Part shown: positions 45,548 to 57,178 of the stretch, one piece after another | Layout of the letters: each line of letters opens with the position of its first letter | Position numbering within the stretch: position 1 is the stretch's first letter | The notes under the pieces: generated by a model | Database searches by the model: none | Told to the model about the DNA's origin: nothing | The model's input: only the letters and a program-made list of their open reading frames with translations | Assembly: GCA_954871525.1 (NCBI GenBank) | Contig: OX940872.1 | Coordinates: forward strand, 27,871,746-27,935,745 | DNA length: 64,000 nt | Direction: 5' to 3' | Source of the DNA: Parietaria judaica | Taxonomy: Eukaryota > Streptophyta > Magnoliopsida > Rosales > Urticaceae | Made by a program: the position numbers and the translations under genes

Positions 45548-46109
45548 AGATTTTGAAAAGTTCGAGGAGTGGTCCGTTAGTCACTGCCTTGCCTTGTCAT
45601 GCAAGGCAAATGTTATTGATTTCTTATCATATTTTGTTTTTCACTCCTGTCGTTTTTAAGTTGCAATGTTAGCCGTGATGAATAGATTCATAGGACATTG
45701 TTTTAATTTAATTTATTTTATATATTATATACGTACTTTAGAAAGTCGCACGATCCAAGACTAAATTTACTCGATTCGTAATTGAAAGAAAAAAAAAAGA
45801 AGACGCATACGCGAATACACGAGTCTCCCCGAAACCCGGTCCGAGAATGCAAATGCAACTGTCTAATTATTCAGTTCGAGGATATACACAGTCTAGAGTA
45901 AAACCGATAACAGAAACCGGACAAAAAACAAGTCAGCATACTCGATTGAAGGATCTGAGTGAGATATTAGTACAAATTATAATCATGCTAATTGTCATTA
46001 TTTCTCGTTAGAAAAAATTCCCTTGGAATCTCTAATATAATTTCTGAAGAAACATACAAAAAATTCGTGTCTAGACAACATGAAGCAAGAACTAAAAGAA
46101 GCAAAAACG
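45548..46109. other. intergenic between convergent genes
   Basis: 3' flanks of the ASCH gene (+) and the PPR gene (-). No other feature seen. Confidence 0.55.
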
Positions 46110-47684
46110 CTACAAGGGGCGTGTGGCGAATCCTCGGGCAACCATCTTCTCCACGAGCTCCTCGTGCTTCTGCAATTGCCCTGCATTCCTCAGCTGCTGC
46201 AAAACCATCTCGTAAACCGGCAGACTTGGCTTCAGACACTTCTCCTCGATCATCTCCTTCAAGTACCGGTAAGCGTTGTTCCAATGCCCCATCCCGCAGA
46301 ACATGACGATCAGAACCCGGTACGTGTTCACATTCGGCTCGACCTCGGTCTCGTCCATCTCCGCCTTCAGCTTCAGAACCATGTCCGTCGACTTTGACTC
46401 CGCGAACATCTGCATCAGCAGATTGTACGTCACCGTGTTGGCTTTACACTTCAATCCCTTCATCCTACCAAACATTCGGTGTGTGGCGTTCACGTCCTTC
46501 ATCTTCGTGATCAGCCGAAGAATTGGGTTGAAGGTCGAGGAATTCGGACGACAACCTTTCTTGATCATCGAGTCCAGAACTCGAACGGCTTCGTCGAGAT
46601 TCTCGTCCTTGCAGTGAGTCTCGATCAAGAAATTGTGAGTCACAGTATCGCCATCACAGTTCAGACTCTTCATCTGGTTGAACACTTGTAAAACCTTCTG
46701 CGTCCGACCCGCCTTCACGTGAACTCTCATAAGGTTGTTGAAAGTGACGGCATTCGGCTCGCAACCAGTGTCGATCATATCGGCGAAAACGTCGTGTGCA
46801 CGAGCGATCTGCCCGGCCCGGCACAGAGCGTCGATCACTATGGTGTAGGTATACACATTCGGTTTGATTCCCGTCTTTTTCATCTCGTCGAATACCCTCT
46901 CAGCCTCCGCGATGTCACCCGAGCGGCACCAGCCGTGAATCAAGCTCGTGTAGCAGACAACGTCGAGCTCGAACCTGCCCTTCATCGTGTCGAAGAACGA
47001 CTGCGCTTCGCTCGCCCGCCGTTTCTTGCAGAGGTTGCTTATTACCACAGAGAAGGCGATCTTGTCAGGTTTGCAGCCAAAATCGTCCATTCGGTTGAAG
47101 GCGTGCACCGCCTCGGCCGCGAATCCGGCCCGGACATACCGCCGGACGAGGATCGCAAACGTCTCAGCTGTGATCTCGACACCGCGCGTCTTCATGAGGT
47201 CAATCACGTGCCACGCCAAGTCGAACTGCCGCACCTTCCCGGCGAGGTCAACCATCTCATTGTACGGTCCGGGCGAGCGTCCCAACACGCCTTCTTGCGC
47301 CGAGGCCCAGTTGAAGAACGCTAGAGTCTCGAGGACCGGGATCCCGTGGCGGACACCGCCGCATTTCTCGATCACGTGGCGGACCACGGCGGAGGAGACT
47401 GCGTGCACGGCGGAGACTTGGGCTAACTCGCCCGAGAGCTGAGGGATGGTGAGGCCCGGGCTCGGCGGAGACGGGTTCGGGGCCGGGCTAGGGTTTCTGC
47501 GGTGATGGGCTTTGATCAGGGCGTGTAGCTTGTCGGCGACAAGGGTCTCCTCGGGTGTCAGATGGCTTGTAGGAGGGGAAGTTCGAGTGGGATTGTCGGG
47601 TTCTGAAGAGAAGAGACAGAGACGGCCATTGAAGGGGGTGGAGAAACGAGCTGGAAGCCGCAGCTTGGACATGGTTAAGGCCAT
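46110..47684 (-). CDS. P-class PPR protein, At1g20300-like, mitochondrial
   Basis: Intact intronless 524-residue P-class PPR protein. A Ser/Arg/Pro-rich, acid-poor N terminus ([16 protein letters not shown]) looks like a mitochondrial presequence. A non-repeat region follows, and from about residue 135 there are some ten 35-residue motifs, for example [46 protein letters not shown] and [14 protein letters not shown]. No E or DYW domain, so editing-deaminase activity is not expected; by family knowledge such proteins bind organellar RNA and affect its processing or translation. The layout resembles Arabidopsis At1g20300 (assignment from memory). The start is the first ATG of the frame. The coding region is GC-rich relative to its flanks but has no break, unlike the PPR gene at 8845. 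Confidence 0.95.
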   Translation of the reverse strand: MALTMSKLRLPARFSTPFNGRLCLFSSEPDNPTRTSPPTSHLTPEETLVADKLHALIKAHHRRNPSPAPNPSPPSPGLTIPQLSGELAQVSAVHAVSSAVVRHVIEKCGGVRHGIPVLETLAFFNWASAQEGVLGRSPGPYNEMVDLAGKVRQFDLAWHVIDLMKTRGVEITAETFAILVRRYVRAGFAAEAVHAFNRMDDFGCKPDKIAFSVVISNLCKKRRASEAQSFFDTMKGRFELDVVCYTSLIHGWCRSGDIAEAERVFDEMKKTGIKPNVYTYTIVIDALCRAGQIARAHDVFADMIDTGCEPNAVTFNNLMRVHVKAGRTQKVLQVFNQMKSLNCDGDTVTHNFLIETHCKDENLDEAVRVLDSMIKKGCRPNSSTFNPILRLITKMKDVNATHRMFGRMKGLKCKANTVTYNLLMQMFAESKSTDMVLKLKAEMDETEVEPNVNTYRVLIVMFCGMGHWNNAYRYLKEMIEEKCLKPSLPVYEMVLQQLRNAGQLQKHEELVEKMVARGFATRPL

Positions 47685-49438
47685 TAGTGCTACAGAAGAC
47701 GAGGAAACAGAGCTCAGATGAAGCGAGAATCGGAGGCGACGAAGAAGATGGAGAAAGATACCTGAGAGGAGGAAGGGAGAGACGAGAGGAGGAAGATGAC
47801 TCGTCTGCTCTGCTAGGTCGTCTCGTGCTCGGAGAAAATGGCTTCACAGTGAAACAAGAGTATTTGCGGTGAAAGTATCACAAAAATATCCTTTTATATG
47901 AGATGTATTTTAACGTTCTTTGAAAATAGAGCGACTTAAATAAATATTTGTAACTTGGATAAATAAGTCCGCTGGTATGACCATGTTAAAGGCGAGAGTC
48001 TTTCCGGGCATTAAATCCATCAAAAAGGGTGAGTACACAGATCTCACTACATTAAATTCTGCCTTCATTCATTGGTATTTGGTAACAGATGGTTTTAGTC
48101 AAAGTCTTTTTTCCAGATATAGATCATTTTTATGAATGATTTTCATTTTAAAAGGGTTTCACGTTACAAATTGTCGTGGAAGTCAAAGAGTAAAGTATTT
48201 TGGAACCATTGCCATTATTTCCAACCAGATTTCCTTTAGGCCTTAAAATATCATGTCAAATAATATAGTAAGGTAAAAAATGAAAGCTAAAGCTTAAAAT
48301 AATAAGCGCCCGTAGAGTTCTTTTTCTGAAACTGTCCAGGAAAAATCTATTAATATCGCAATATTTAGCTTCCAACTGCATTGCTCTAGGGAAAAGAAAA
48401 AAAAAAAAAACTCCTAAATACATTTGTTTACATTCATGGTGGGTGTAAATTCTTACACATCATAAAGTCAACAACCCAAAGATATTATGTCCAGGTGTTC
48501 TAGCAGACAGCCAAAAACCAAATTAATTTACTTATTTTTTGCTACATAAAAGATGGAGATTTGAAAAAGTAATATTTGCGTACCAAACAAGCAGTTCAGG
48601 CCTGGAGATCTTTAGGACGAGAAGGAACACTCAAATGGTGTTGTTGCGATTTGCCTTTCAAAAGTGGCTCCGCAGCCTTATGTTTATATGGCCGGCATCC
48701 TTTCGGTGAGTACTGTCTTCTTGCATTATGACTATAGTGCTGTCTTCTGTGTTCTTGCAAATACAGCAGGGACAGTAGAAAATGCACTTCCACCTCCACG
48801 ATCCGCTCTTCTGTCTTCGTTTCTGTTACCGTACAAGAAAAATGTAGACAAATGCAGATACCTTCTCCAGAGATGTTCTAGGATTCTATTTGTTTGTTAG
48901 GATATTGTACTAGAGGTTTAGTCAAAATCTTAAATCGCAGAGATAAGAAAATTTAAGGCATCTGCCTTATAAAAGTATTCTTCTAATGATATTAACGTTG
49001 GGTTGTCGATACAAAATCCAAGCTCAAAACGTTCATGTTTATATATTAAGAGAGAAATATCAAGTGTTTTCTGATACATTCTAAAACATGTATTCTTCTC
49101 TTTTTATTGTTACAACCTGAATCATATACAATATCAGGAAAAAACACTCGATCCTATCCAAAGATAACTAAACAAAATCTTAATTAATTTAATATTGAGG
49201 AAGTGTTATTTTTTCTGTTCTCTGGATATTTTAACTTAATTCCGGATTTCCTATTGTTCTGTTCCGGTTTTTATGGTTCTATTTTGTTGATGATGGTGAA
49301 CTTGGTAGTAGCTACACAATAGTAGACAACAAAGTAACAAACTATAGTTTTTCTTGCGAACGAAAAGAAAGGTTCGTTTGTCTTGGATTCATTGATGATA
49401 ATTGTTTCTTATTTCAATTTGATGTTTTATGCCTTTAG
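47685..49438. other. PPR 5' flank and possible missing 5' exons of next gene
   Basis: 47685-47880 is probably the 5' UTR and promoter of the PPR gene. Upstream exons of the gene at 49439 should lie in this stretch or be lost. A patch near 48640-48720 reads VAPQPYVYMAGILS before a GTGAGT donor-like site, but no family match supports it. Confidence 0.45.
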
Positions 49439-51431
49439 GTGAAAGGCTCTGTGTTGAGCTGAGCCATGGAGCACGGGCCTTGGCCAAACATGTGCATCGT
49501 AGTAGCCACAAATACTGGGGCACTTTGGATGGCAATGGTGCGTTCCTCTCGAAAATTCTCTCAATCTCTTTATCGCATTTTCACTACTAAGAATATTTTG
49601 GAGTATTTTTATTGTTAATGTGTTTTGATGAGCGTGACTAGTGGTTCTTTCAACAATTTCGACTATGGGTGAAAGCGGAACCGGGAGTCGGGAAATTAGT
49701 TGTTTTTGGTACCTATTCCAAAAATTCAAGATTTTTATTTTCGGTACCGGTTCCCGGTTCCGGTTGTAAATTTCCCTATTTTTTAAAAAACCGGAACCGG
49801 AACCGGAACCGGTACCGGGAAAAAGTAAGAAAAGATTCGTGAAAAAATTTAGTACTAACACGAGACAAAAATTAATGGCCGAAACAAAAACTTAACACAA
49901 GACAAAAATTAATGGCCGAAAAAAAATAATTTAACACGAGACATAGATTTTGCTTGCGAGTGAAATATTCTAGTTGGAAGAAGAAGACATGTAATCGACG
50001 GTCGAGGGTTCTCGGCGAAGAGAAGAATATGACGTCAAGATTGATGAGAGAGGGAGAAAAAGAGTTTGAAAGGGTCGAGAAAAGAAAATGGTAAATATTA
50101 AACCTTAATAACGAAAAAATACGCATAGTTTAAGTCATAAAAAACGACATATAACCCAAAAACTACAATAAGCATACAAAATATTTAAACATACTATGAA
50201 AACATCTAAAACTACATGTAGTTTAAAACCGGAACCGGTACCAAAAATCGGGAAATTTTACTTATGGTTCCGGTTCCAGTTCCCGGTTCCATAAACAGTG
50301 AACCGGGAAGTACCGGTTCCCAATTTAGAACTAAATTTCCCTTATTTTTTTTAAAACCGTTCCGGGACCGGTACCGGAACCGGGACAAAACCGGGAAATG
50401 GTTGCAAAATTTTCACCCCTAATTTCGACAGTATACTAAAAAACAAGTTATTTACTAGATAGATTTATGATCGGTTTTGTGAGTAGATATTTAATAAAGG
50501 ATCTATATTCTTATGAATTTTAGTCTAATACTATCCGTTCCCATTCCTGGGATAACTTTGGCAGGATATTGTTGTATTGAAGAACCATATCAACCTGATG
50601 TTCCTTTTTCTCCCTCCAGATGATGCTAAGAACAACCTTGCGTTTGATGTCATCACTCGATTAATAACAAAATGTCGGTGGTTGAATCTGCATATCGTTC
50701 AACCACACGGTGAAGTGTTTGAAATAAGGGACGCTGAAGGGTACGGTGCGAGTAAGGTATATGCTCTCTTTCTGACTTATAAAGAGGCCATATTGGTAAC
50801 GTAGAAACTGTGTATACAACCCATTATGCTACATTGCTTGTATTTGAAAATTCTGTGGAGGAGAGAAAATGCAGAGAGTACCTGAAGAGAGAATTAGCTG
50901 CTTAGTAGTGGTTATTTCGTTGCTGTCGTGGGCTCGGGAATTGGGCCGCAGTACCGGGCTCAGGACCACCTCTATATTGAAATAAAGATGTGGGGATTCA
51001 CCGTCATTCCTAGAATCGTTCCTGGGATCCGTTTCCATCCCTACTTCCTAGAGGACGTGGTGAACAGGCTTGGAATGACGAGCACTTGAAATATTTTTGC
51101 AGTCAAGTTACCGAATAATATTCTGAAATTAACAAGTGTCCATTCTGCTTATTTGACTTCTGTATAGGGATGTTTTCCTTTCTCAAATTAAAAAAATAAA
51201 AAGTTGTCGTGTCCGTTTGCAAATGTGGGCCAGGGCCATCCATCGGGAATCGGAATTCGGGCTCCGTTTTTATGCATGCTTATGAATTAAATGCTAATAT
51301 TGGATGATCCCATATTTCAGTTGATAGGATTTATTGAGAGAATGGTGAAGGAAGGTAGCCTTTTTGCATTAATTTGGGAACAGCGAGTGTCTTTTCGTCC
51401 ATTGATGTCTCCTCTTTTGGAGACAAACTAG
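49439..51431 (+). CDS. 3' exons of a conserved plant protein, unnamed
   Basis: Three exons with matching phases: 49439-49537 (ERLCVELSHGARALAKHVHR...YWGTLDGN), 50620-50756 (DDAKNNLAFDVITRLITKCR...HIVQPHGEVFEIRDAEGYGASK) and 51321-51431 (LIGFIERMVKEGS, then an unfamiliar tail to TAG). I recall similar plant proteins with a 'SHGARALxKHVHRSS...LDGxD...NxHIVQPHGxVFEIRxADGYGARW...FIGFLEP' order, but not their function. Compared with that memory, a few residues between GYGA and SK are missing and the C-terminal end differs, so the gene may be decaying. No 5' exons or start codon were found. A hAT element occupies the intron between the first two exons. Confidence 0.6.
49664..50421. mobile_element. 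hAT-type MITE, TAGGGGTGAAA family, copy B
   Basis: The 758-bp element starts TATGGGTGAAA and ends TTTTCACCCCTA, with a perfect 8-bp duplication atttcgac (49656-49663 and 50422-50429). Subterminal arrays of CCGGAACCGG/GGTACCGG replace the ACCGATA arrays of copy A at 28503, but their placement is the same. It lies inside an intron and encodes nothing recognisable. Confidence 0.93.
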
Positions 51432-52829
51432 ATAGAGATAGCTATGAAATCTGTGTTGTATATAACAATTTTTCTGTCATTTTCTTGGTGTCATCTACTG
51501 CTTGGAAGGGAAGACACAAAGCAATTTTGTTTTGTGTCATGTCAATCTTTGATATCCTTATTTAATTATTAATCTCTTTTCCTTTTCGGGTGAGTCTCTC
51601 GCCATTTCTATGCCATTTCTGGACTTGCATTTCTCATCACCTTTCACTTAATTCTCCCTAATGCTCCCTCGCTTCCTCCAAAAATTACCCATTTGAGTCC
51701 ATTTTTAGGGTAATTTCATGTAATATGGATTGTACTTATTTAATAATGAATAATTTCGTAACGTTTTCATTTTGTGTTCAATTATATAATCCATAGACCA
51801 TTTTAACATTCATAGACTATTTGCGCTACTAAATTACGACAAAAGAATTATTTGTGTTTTTTTTTTCTTAAAAGAAAAAAAAAAAAAAAAAAAACTTGTG
51901 CACATACATATTAATAACTATTAAAGTTTGTCCTTGATTGTCTGACATAAGTTAGCCTCAAGTGATGGGAATAGTATTAGTGATTCACTTGACACCATGG
52001 AAGAAAACATCCAACACTATCATTATATTATATCCCCTCTTTTGCAGCTCATATAATGTCCACACTTTTCTACATTATTGCATAACTAGTGTTCTTCTCT
52101 TTCACCGAAATATCCATGAATCGGAACACGAATTTTCGAAAAACATTTGGAATGAGCAAAAGAACCGTTTGAGTTGCTTTATTCTTCATGTGGGTTTTTG
52201 AATATACTTCCTCCAAATGCTTTATTAACACACTCGTTTTGGGTCGGATCTCTTTATCTTTCTTTCAACTGATGCTCTCTTGAGCTTATTGAGCTGTGAT
52301 ACCATGTTAAGATATCACGGGAGTTTATTAAAAACTATTTGGTAATAATTAACGTAACTCAAGACCTTATAAACTTTCTCAAGTCTCTTTTAACTTTTTT
52401 TTTTAATACATATGATTTTTTTTTAAGTAAACTGATATTGTAATTGACTAAAAAACGATAATTAGCCACGAAAGAAAGCAAAATAAGAATTTTAGCTAAG
52501 AACTTGACTTTTTTCAATCAAAGAGCTTCTTTTTTTAAGCCATATAATCTCGGGTCATTTTTATTTTAGCCATTAGCATCAAGCTCAAACTTCCTTCTTG
52601 CAACGTGCTCCTCCATAAGCACACGCAAGAATAAGAGGTAAAAATTCCGAGACGTTTTAAACTTTGTCAAGTCCGTTTGTCTTTATTAAAGAATATGTTG
52701 TGTTTTAGACAAGAAATATTTGAAAATCATTTGGTATTGACTAAACAGCTAAATTTATGGACTTGAACCACTTGATTGATATACAATAGCTTAATTTTCT
52801 CAGTAACGATATTGGTCGAAATCTTAGAT

Positions 52830-52831
<2 letters not shown>

Positions 52832-52875
<44 letters not shown>
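52832..52875. repeat. TA microsatellite, about 44 bases
   Basis: Uninterrupted AT dinucleotide run, the longest in the window. Confidence 0.95.
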
Positions 52876-52878
<3 letters not shown>

Positions 52879-54440
52879 TTCATGCAATATTGTTTGCTAT
52901 ATATACCACTTTGATTTTGGGAGATGCATTATGTCACACAATCATTGATGCTTCTTTTTCTAAGCTTTATTATTTGGTTGAGTGCTATTTGCATTATTTA
53001 CCACTTGTTTTCAATGACGTCACTTTAGAATTTTGGACAATTTTTTTCATTATTACTAATGTATTCCTAAATAATTAAAGGTGTTAGTGACTACTATATC
53101 CAAAAAAAATGAAGATCATTATTTTATTGGTTATCACATCTAAAGGACGATCATATTGGTTTAGTAGATGATAATTATGATAAGGAAGAGAGAAAAATTA
53201 GATAATTATGTGGTATTAATTTAACAGAGTTTTTGTCAAAAATAACAAAAGTGTAGTAAGTGTAAGAATTTGAGAATTCTGTACATAATAAGATGTTGCA
53301 TTATATTTTTTTTTCTTTTTCATATGTTAAATTTCTGATTACATATTCTGGAGAATGGGTTGAGTAGTGAGCAATCGGTATCAATATCCTATTATTGGCT
53401 TGTAGTTTGTGTTCTTACACTGAAGACAACACATTTGTTATTTGCTTTATTAGATTCTAAGAGGCATAACTCGCACATTCGCACAGGACATGCCTTTCAT
53501 TTTTCTGACTTTATATCAATCTCCATATGAATAATATAACTATATAATTTAGACACATTTTTTTTTTTATAACTCACAGAGTATGAAGTAAATCAGTCAA
53601 AATGAGAGGCTTGATACATACAATATATGACTTATAATTAAAACCAAAAATTTAAGATAGTAAAAAATTAAAGACAACCGAAATTTCGTAAATTAAAGGT
53701 ATTTTTGTCCCCAAAAAAATATGAACTTGCTTTTTTTGAAATACGAAGTTTTGAGTGTTATTTAATCAATTACTGACAACATGAGCGCTATATATATATA
53801 TATATATATATATAAATTACTTTATATATATATTTTTTTCTGTTTCAATTTACTCTTCGCCACTAAGTATAGTTGCCAAGAAAGTATGACAAAGGAAAGA
53901 GCAAAACTAGATGATCGAATTTTGAGCATTATTCCTTTGGCTTGGCATTGCTGGTATTACTGAAAACAAGCAACACAAAATCTCACCTCTTTTTATCATA
54001 TTTCCTAATCACATGTCATGTGCCTCTATCCAATTTCCAATCATTTAAGATTCATTGTGTAATTCTCAATCCCTACATATTGTAAGCACTACTATATTTG
54101 CTTGGTTTCAGTGAATTAATCTCTAAGAGAACGGCATGGATACGATATCATAAGTCATATATGTAAGAACACTGCACGTGTTCGGTTTTGTCATTACGTG
54201 TAACACAAGTGTCGTGGAAGACTTTTCGTATGTGGCGCATGCGAATATGTAGCTCAATCATCAAGAATATCAAGGCAATTAAAATAAAGTCAAGATGCAC
54301 AACTATGACGAGATATTATAGTTGTCGGAAGATAATCTTCATTCATGGAGGAAATTTATTGCTGGAGATTTGATTGCCAGATTCGGAATGGATAAGGTTG
54401 TTTGATGAGCTTTCGGAATAACTGCCAACACGACTGTGTA

Positions 54441-54531
54441 GTTAATGTCCAAGATCTTCAGAGTTATTACCACGATCTTCATCAGAGTTAATGTCCAAGA
54501 TATTCAGAGTTATTACCACGATCTTCATCAT
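54441..54531. repeat. 46-bp tandem duplication
   Basis: gttaatgtccaagat(c/a)ttcag...cgatcttcatca occurs at 54441 and again at 54487 with one substitution. Confidence 0.88.
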
Positions 54532-54729
54532 GTATCCGCATCATCAAAGAATGGATTTCATCATCAACACCTTGACTTGCTGTGTTTGAAGATTGCCAAT
54601 CATCCCTTCAATCACCCAACATCGTGGAACCCTTATTACCTTATTTGGTTTGCTAATTTGACCGGCTATATAACCTTTGTTGGTTGTGGTTAACAACTAG
54701 CACGAAAAAATGTAAAATATGCTCAAACG

Positions 54730-54910
54730 AAGTTAGAGGGTCTTGCGATCTCATTCGAAGAGTGACGATCGATTGTTCGACGGTTGAAGCATCCAATGCT
54801 GTTTTTTATAAAAGTACCTCAGAGGAAGCTACAGGGTCTTATGATATCATTCAAGAAGAATGACTGGTTTTCCGACAGTTGAAGCATCGAAGGTCGTTTC
54901 CAAAGAGGAG
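54730..54910. repeat. ~96-bp diverged tandem repeat
   Basis: Two related units share agggtctt, gat(c/a)tcattc, cgac(g/a)gttgaagcatc in the same order, offset about 96 bases. Confidence 0.65.
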
Positions 54911-56535
54911 TGCCATATTTTTTCCCTAGGGACTCATCCTGGGGATTTGTCTATTCCTTTATGAAACTCAATTAAGTATCCCGTATAACCATGTAACATT
55001 TTTGAATGGTTTACAGTGGAATAAAGTATCTGGGTTAGTGCCCCGAAGAGTAAGTTCCCACTAGGGTTTCGCGACCCGCGTTACCAAATATTGCGTGATC
55101 ACTTATCTTTTACTTTATACGCGTGTTTGGTAATCTGGGCGATTTTACAGTGTGTTGATATAATTGTCTTTGACAACGTCACCAACATCGTTAGTAACCG
55201 ATTTCAATATAGTGATAAATTTAGGTCTTACTGATTCAATTTCCACTATAAATTATAATCTATATGATAATAACTATATACAAATTTCAGAAGTATATTA
55301 AACAAAGAATAAAGTTTCAGAAGATGAAATCAACCAGTTTCCTGTTGTCAGCTTGTATATAAAAATGAAGTATTCCAAAAGATGGGGAAAGAGAAAGCTT
55401 CTCTTCTCAGTTCTCACTATAGAAATTGTTTATTATTTCATCATCACCCATTTTGTACAGGCTTTCTTGGCCTGTTTGTACATGGAGATCAACCTATAAG
55501 CTAGAAATGAACTCATTATTGTCATATTGACTATTATAAAAATATAAATGTTAATGGTTTTTAAATGGATGTTTTACTACTTTTTTTTATAACCAAGTTG
55601 CTACACCAAAAAAATGATACACATGCTGTTTGTGGAGTTGAAACAATGTATTCATTATCTATTTATTAGCGCATTCAAAAAGATGATTAATGTAGTTAAT
55701 ATGGATGCAATGCTAATTAAGATCCATGAGTTTATGGTAACTTCAAATGAACTTGCACACCAAGAAAACGAGCCTACGTACACGACGATATTTGTGATTT
55801 CTCGTCAAAAAGTCATCGCCTATAGCGGTGACAACTTGATGATCATCGATGAAAGTTCAAGTTATAGGCAATTAACCAAATCAATTTAGCGACGACAACG
55901 TTCTCACTAGACTTTTTGCAAAGAAATTATTTTTAGTTTCAGAATTATAAAAATGCACGCGGAGACGATTCCCCGAGATATCATTTTAAGACATATAGCG
56001 ACGCCTTTGGAGCCATTATAGGTCTTTAAATAAATCTAAAGACCTAATGGAAGTTCTATCTTTCTTTCTTTTCATTCATTTTCTTTGAGCCCTAACATAT
56101 ACATTAATGCCTTTTGCTTAGCATGATATTGTTTTTGCCAATATATATAAATGCATGGTCCATTAAAAATATGATGCATATGTCATCTATGATGAGATTA
56201 AGAAGCAAATGCAGACAAATTGAAGGCTGCAAATCAATGGACCCAAACTCATGAATGGAATAGCCCTAAATAAATACCACCAAAAAAAGTGTTTGTATGT
56301 GTGTGTATATATGTATTGATATATTATAATACAATGATACTCCAAATAGGATATAGTTATGTAGGTAAAGACATGTCATATCCAATAATTAATTATTAAG
56401 TGCTTAGTAGGTGCTTGTATTCTTGTCTAATCAACTAAGAGGAGCAACTTATTAATAGATACCCTTGAGTTTGTTTTGCTTCACCTTCTGTATTAATTAT
56501 TAATTATGGAATTCTTCTATTTTAATTGGTCTTAT

Positions 56536-57178
56536 TGTTGGGTTTTTCGATGACTTTTCTCAATCCCGAGGCGGAAATCACGGGATATCATCGAACAATA
56601 AAGATCTAGAATAATTACGAGAATTAAGATATAGTTTAGAGATCGTTACCAAACTTCGGTACTTTTGCCAACTGTACCGAATAACTGCCGATTCCTTTGA
56701 TTCTGGAGCTTGTCGAATTTAGGATTTAGCGCCTCAAGTGTTGCGCCTCTATTTCGCACACCACGTCACTCGGGAACGTCTTAGATGACCGGAAAACACC
56801 TCGGAGGATAGGTTAGATCCTAGTTGGTGTTTAGATGATCAACCGTTGATTGAACCGGGGAGCAAGCCATGAAAATTCGACTCCAAGGGAGGGAGCACGA
56901 ATTTCTAGGTGGCTAGGGTGTCTATTTTGTGTGTTGTGTTTAATTATGAGTCATAATATGGTATTTATAATACCCTATGGTCATGACCTAATAGGCTTTC
57001 TAAAAGCCCACTTAATGGGCTTTCTAAAAGCTCAATCATGAATTAATTAATCTATTATTAATTAATATGAATCATAATTAATACTTGGGCCCGAGTGGGC
57101 CCATTATGTCGGTTATGGTTATCGGGTCGATATCCGATAACCCGAGAGATACAATATCGGGTTCGGGCATAACCAACA
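56536..57178 (-). repeat. 3' LTR of the copia element (643 bp)
   Basis: Bounded by TGTTGG and CCAACA. A TATA-like 'ggtattataaatacc' lies about 210 bases into the LTR on the minus strand, around 56965. The right border is followed by the polypurine tract. Confidence 0.8.

Larger units (their letters stand above)
51432..56535. other. AT-rich intergenic DNA with small tandem repeats
   Basis: No gene recognised over about 5 kb. It holds poly-A/T tracts (51850-51895), a long TA run (52832-52875), another TA run (53790-53815), and the tandem repeats at 54441 and 54730. The 54.1-55.2 kb part is less AT-rich and could be worn retroelement DNA. Near 55600 'gctacaccaaaaaaatg' is a weak CACTA-like end. 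Confidence 0.5.

Noticed and set aside
46987..47442. 151-residue plus-strand frame
   Set aside because: Shadow of the intact minus-strand PPR gene.
48664..48900. 78-residue plus-strand frame before the gene at 49439
   Set aside because: It has one donor-like GTGAGT but no acceptor or family match that would make it an upstream exon.
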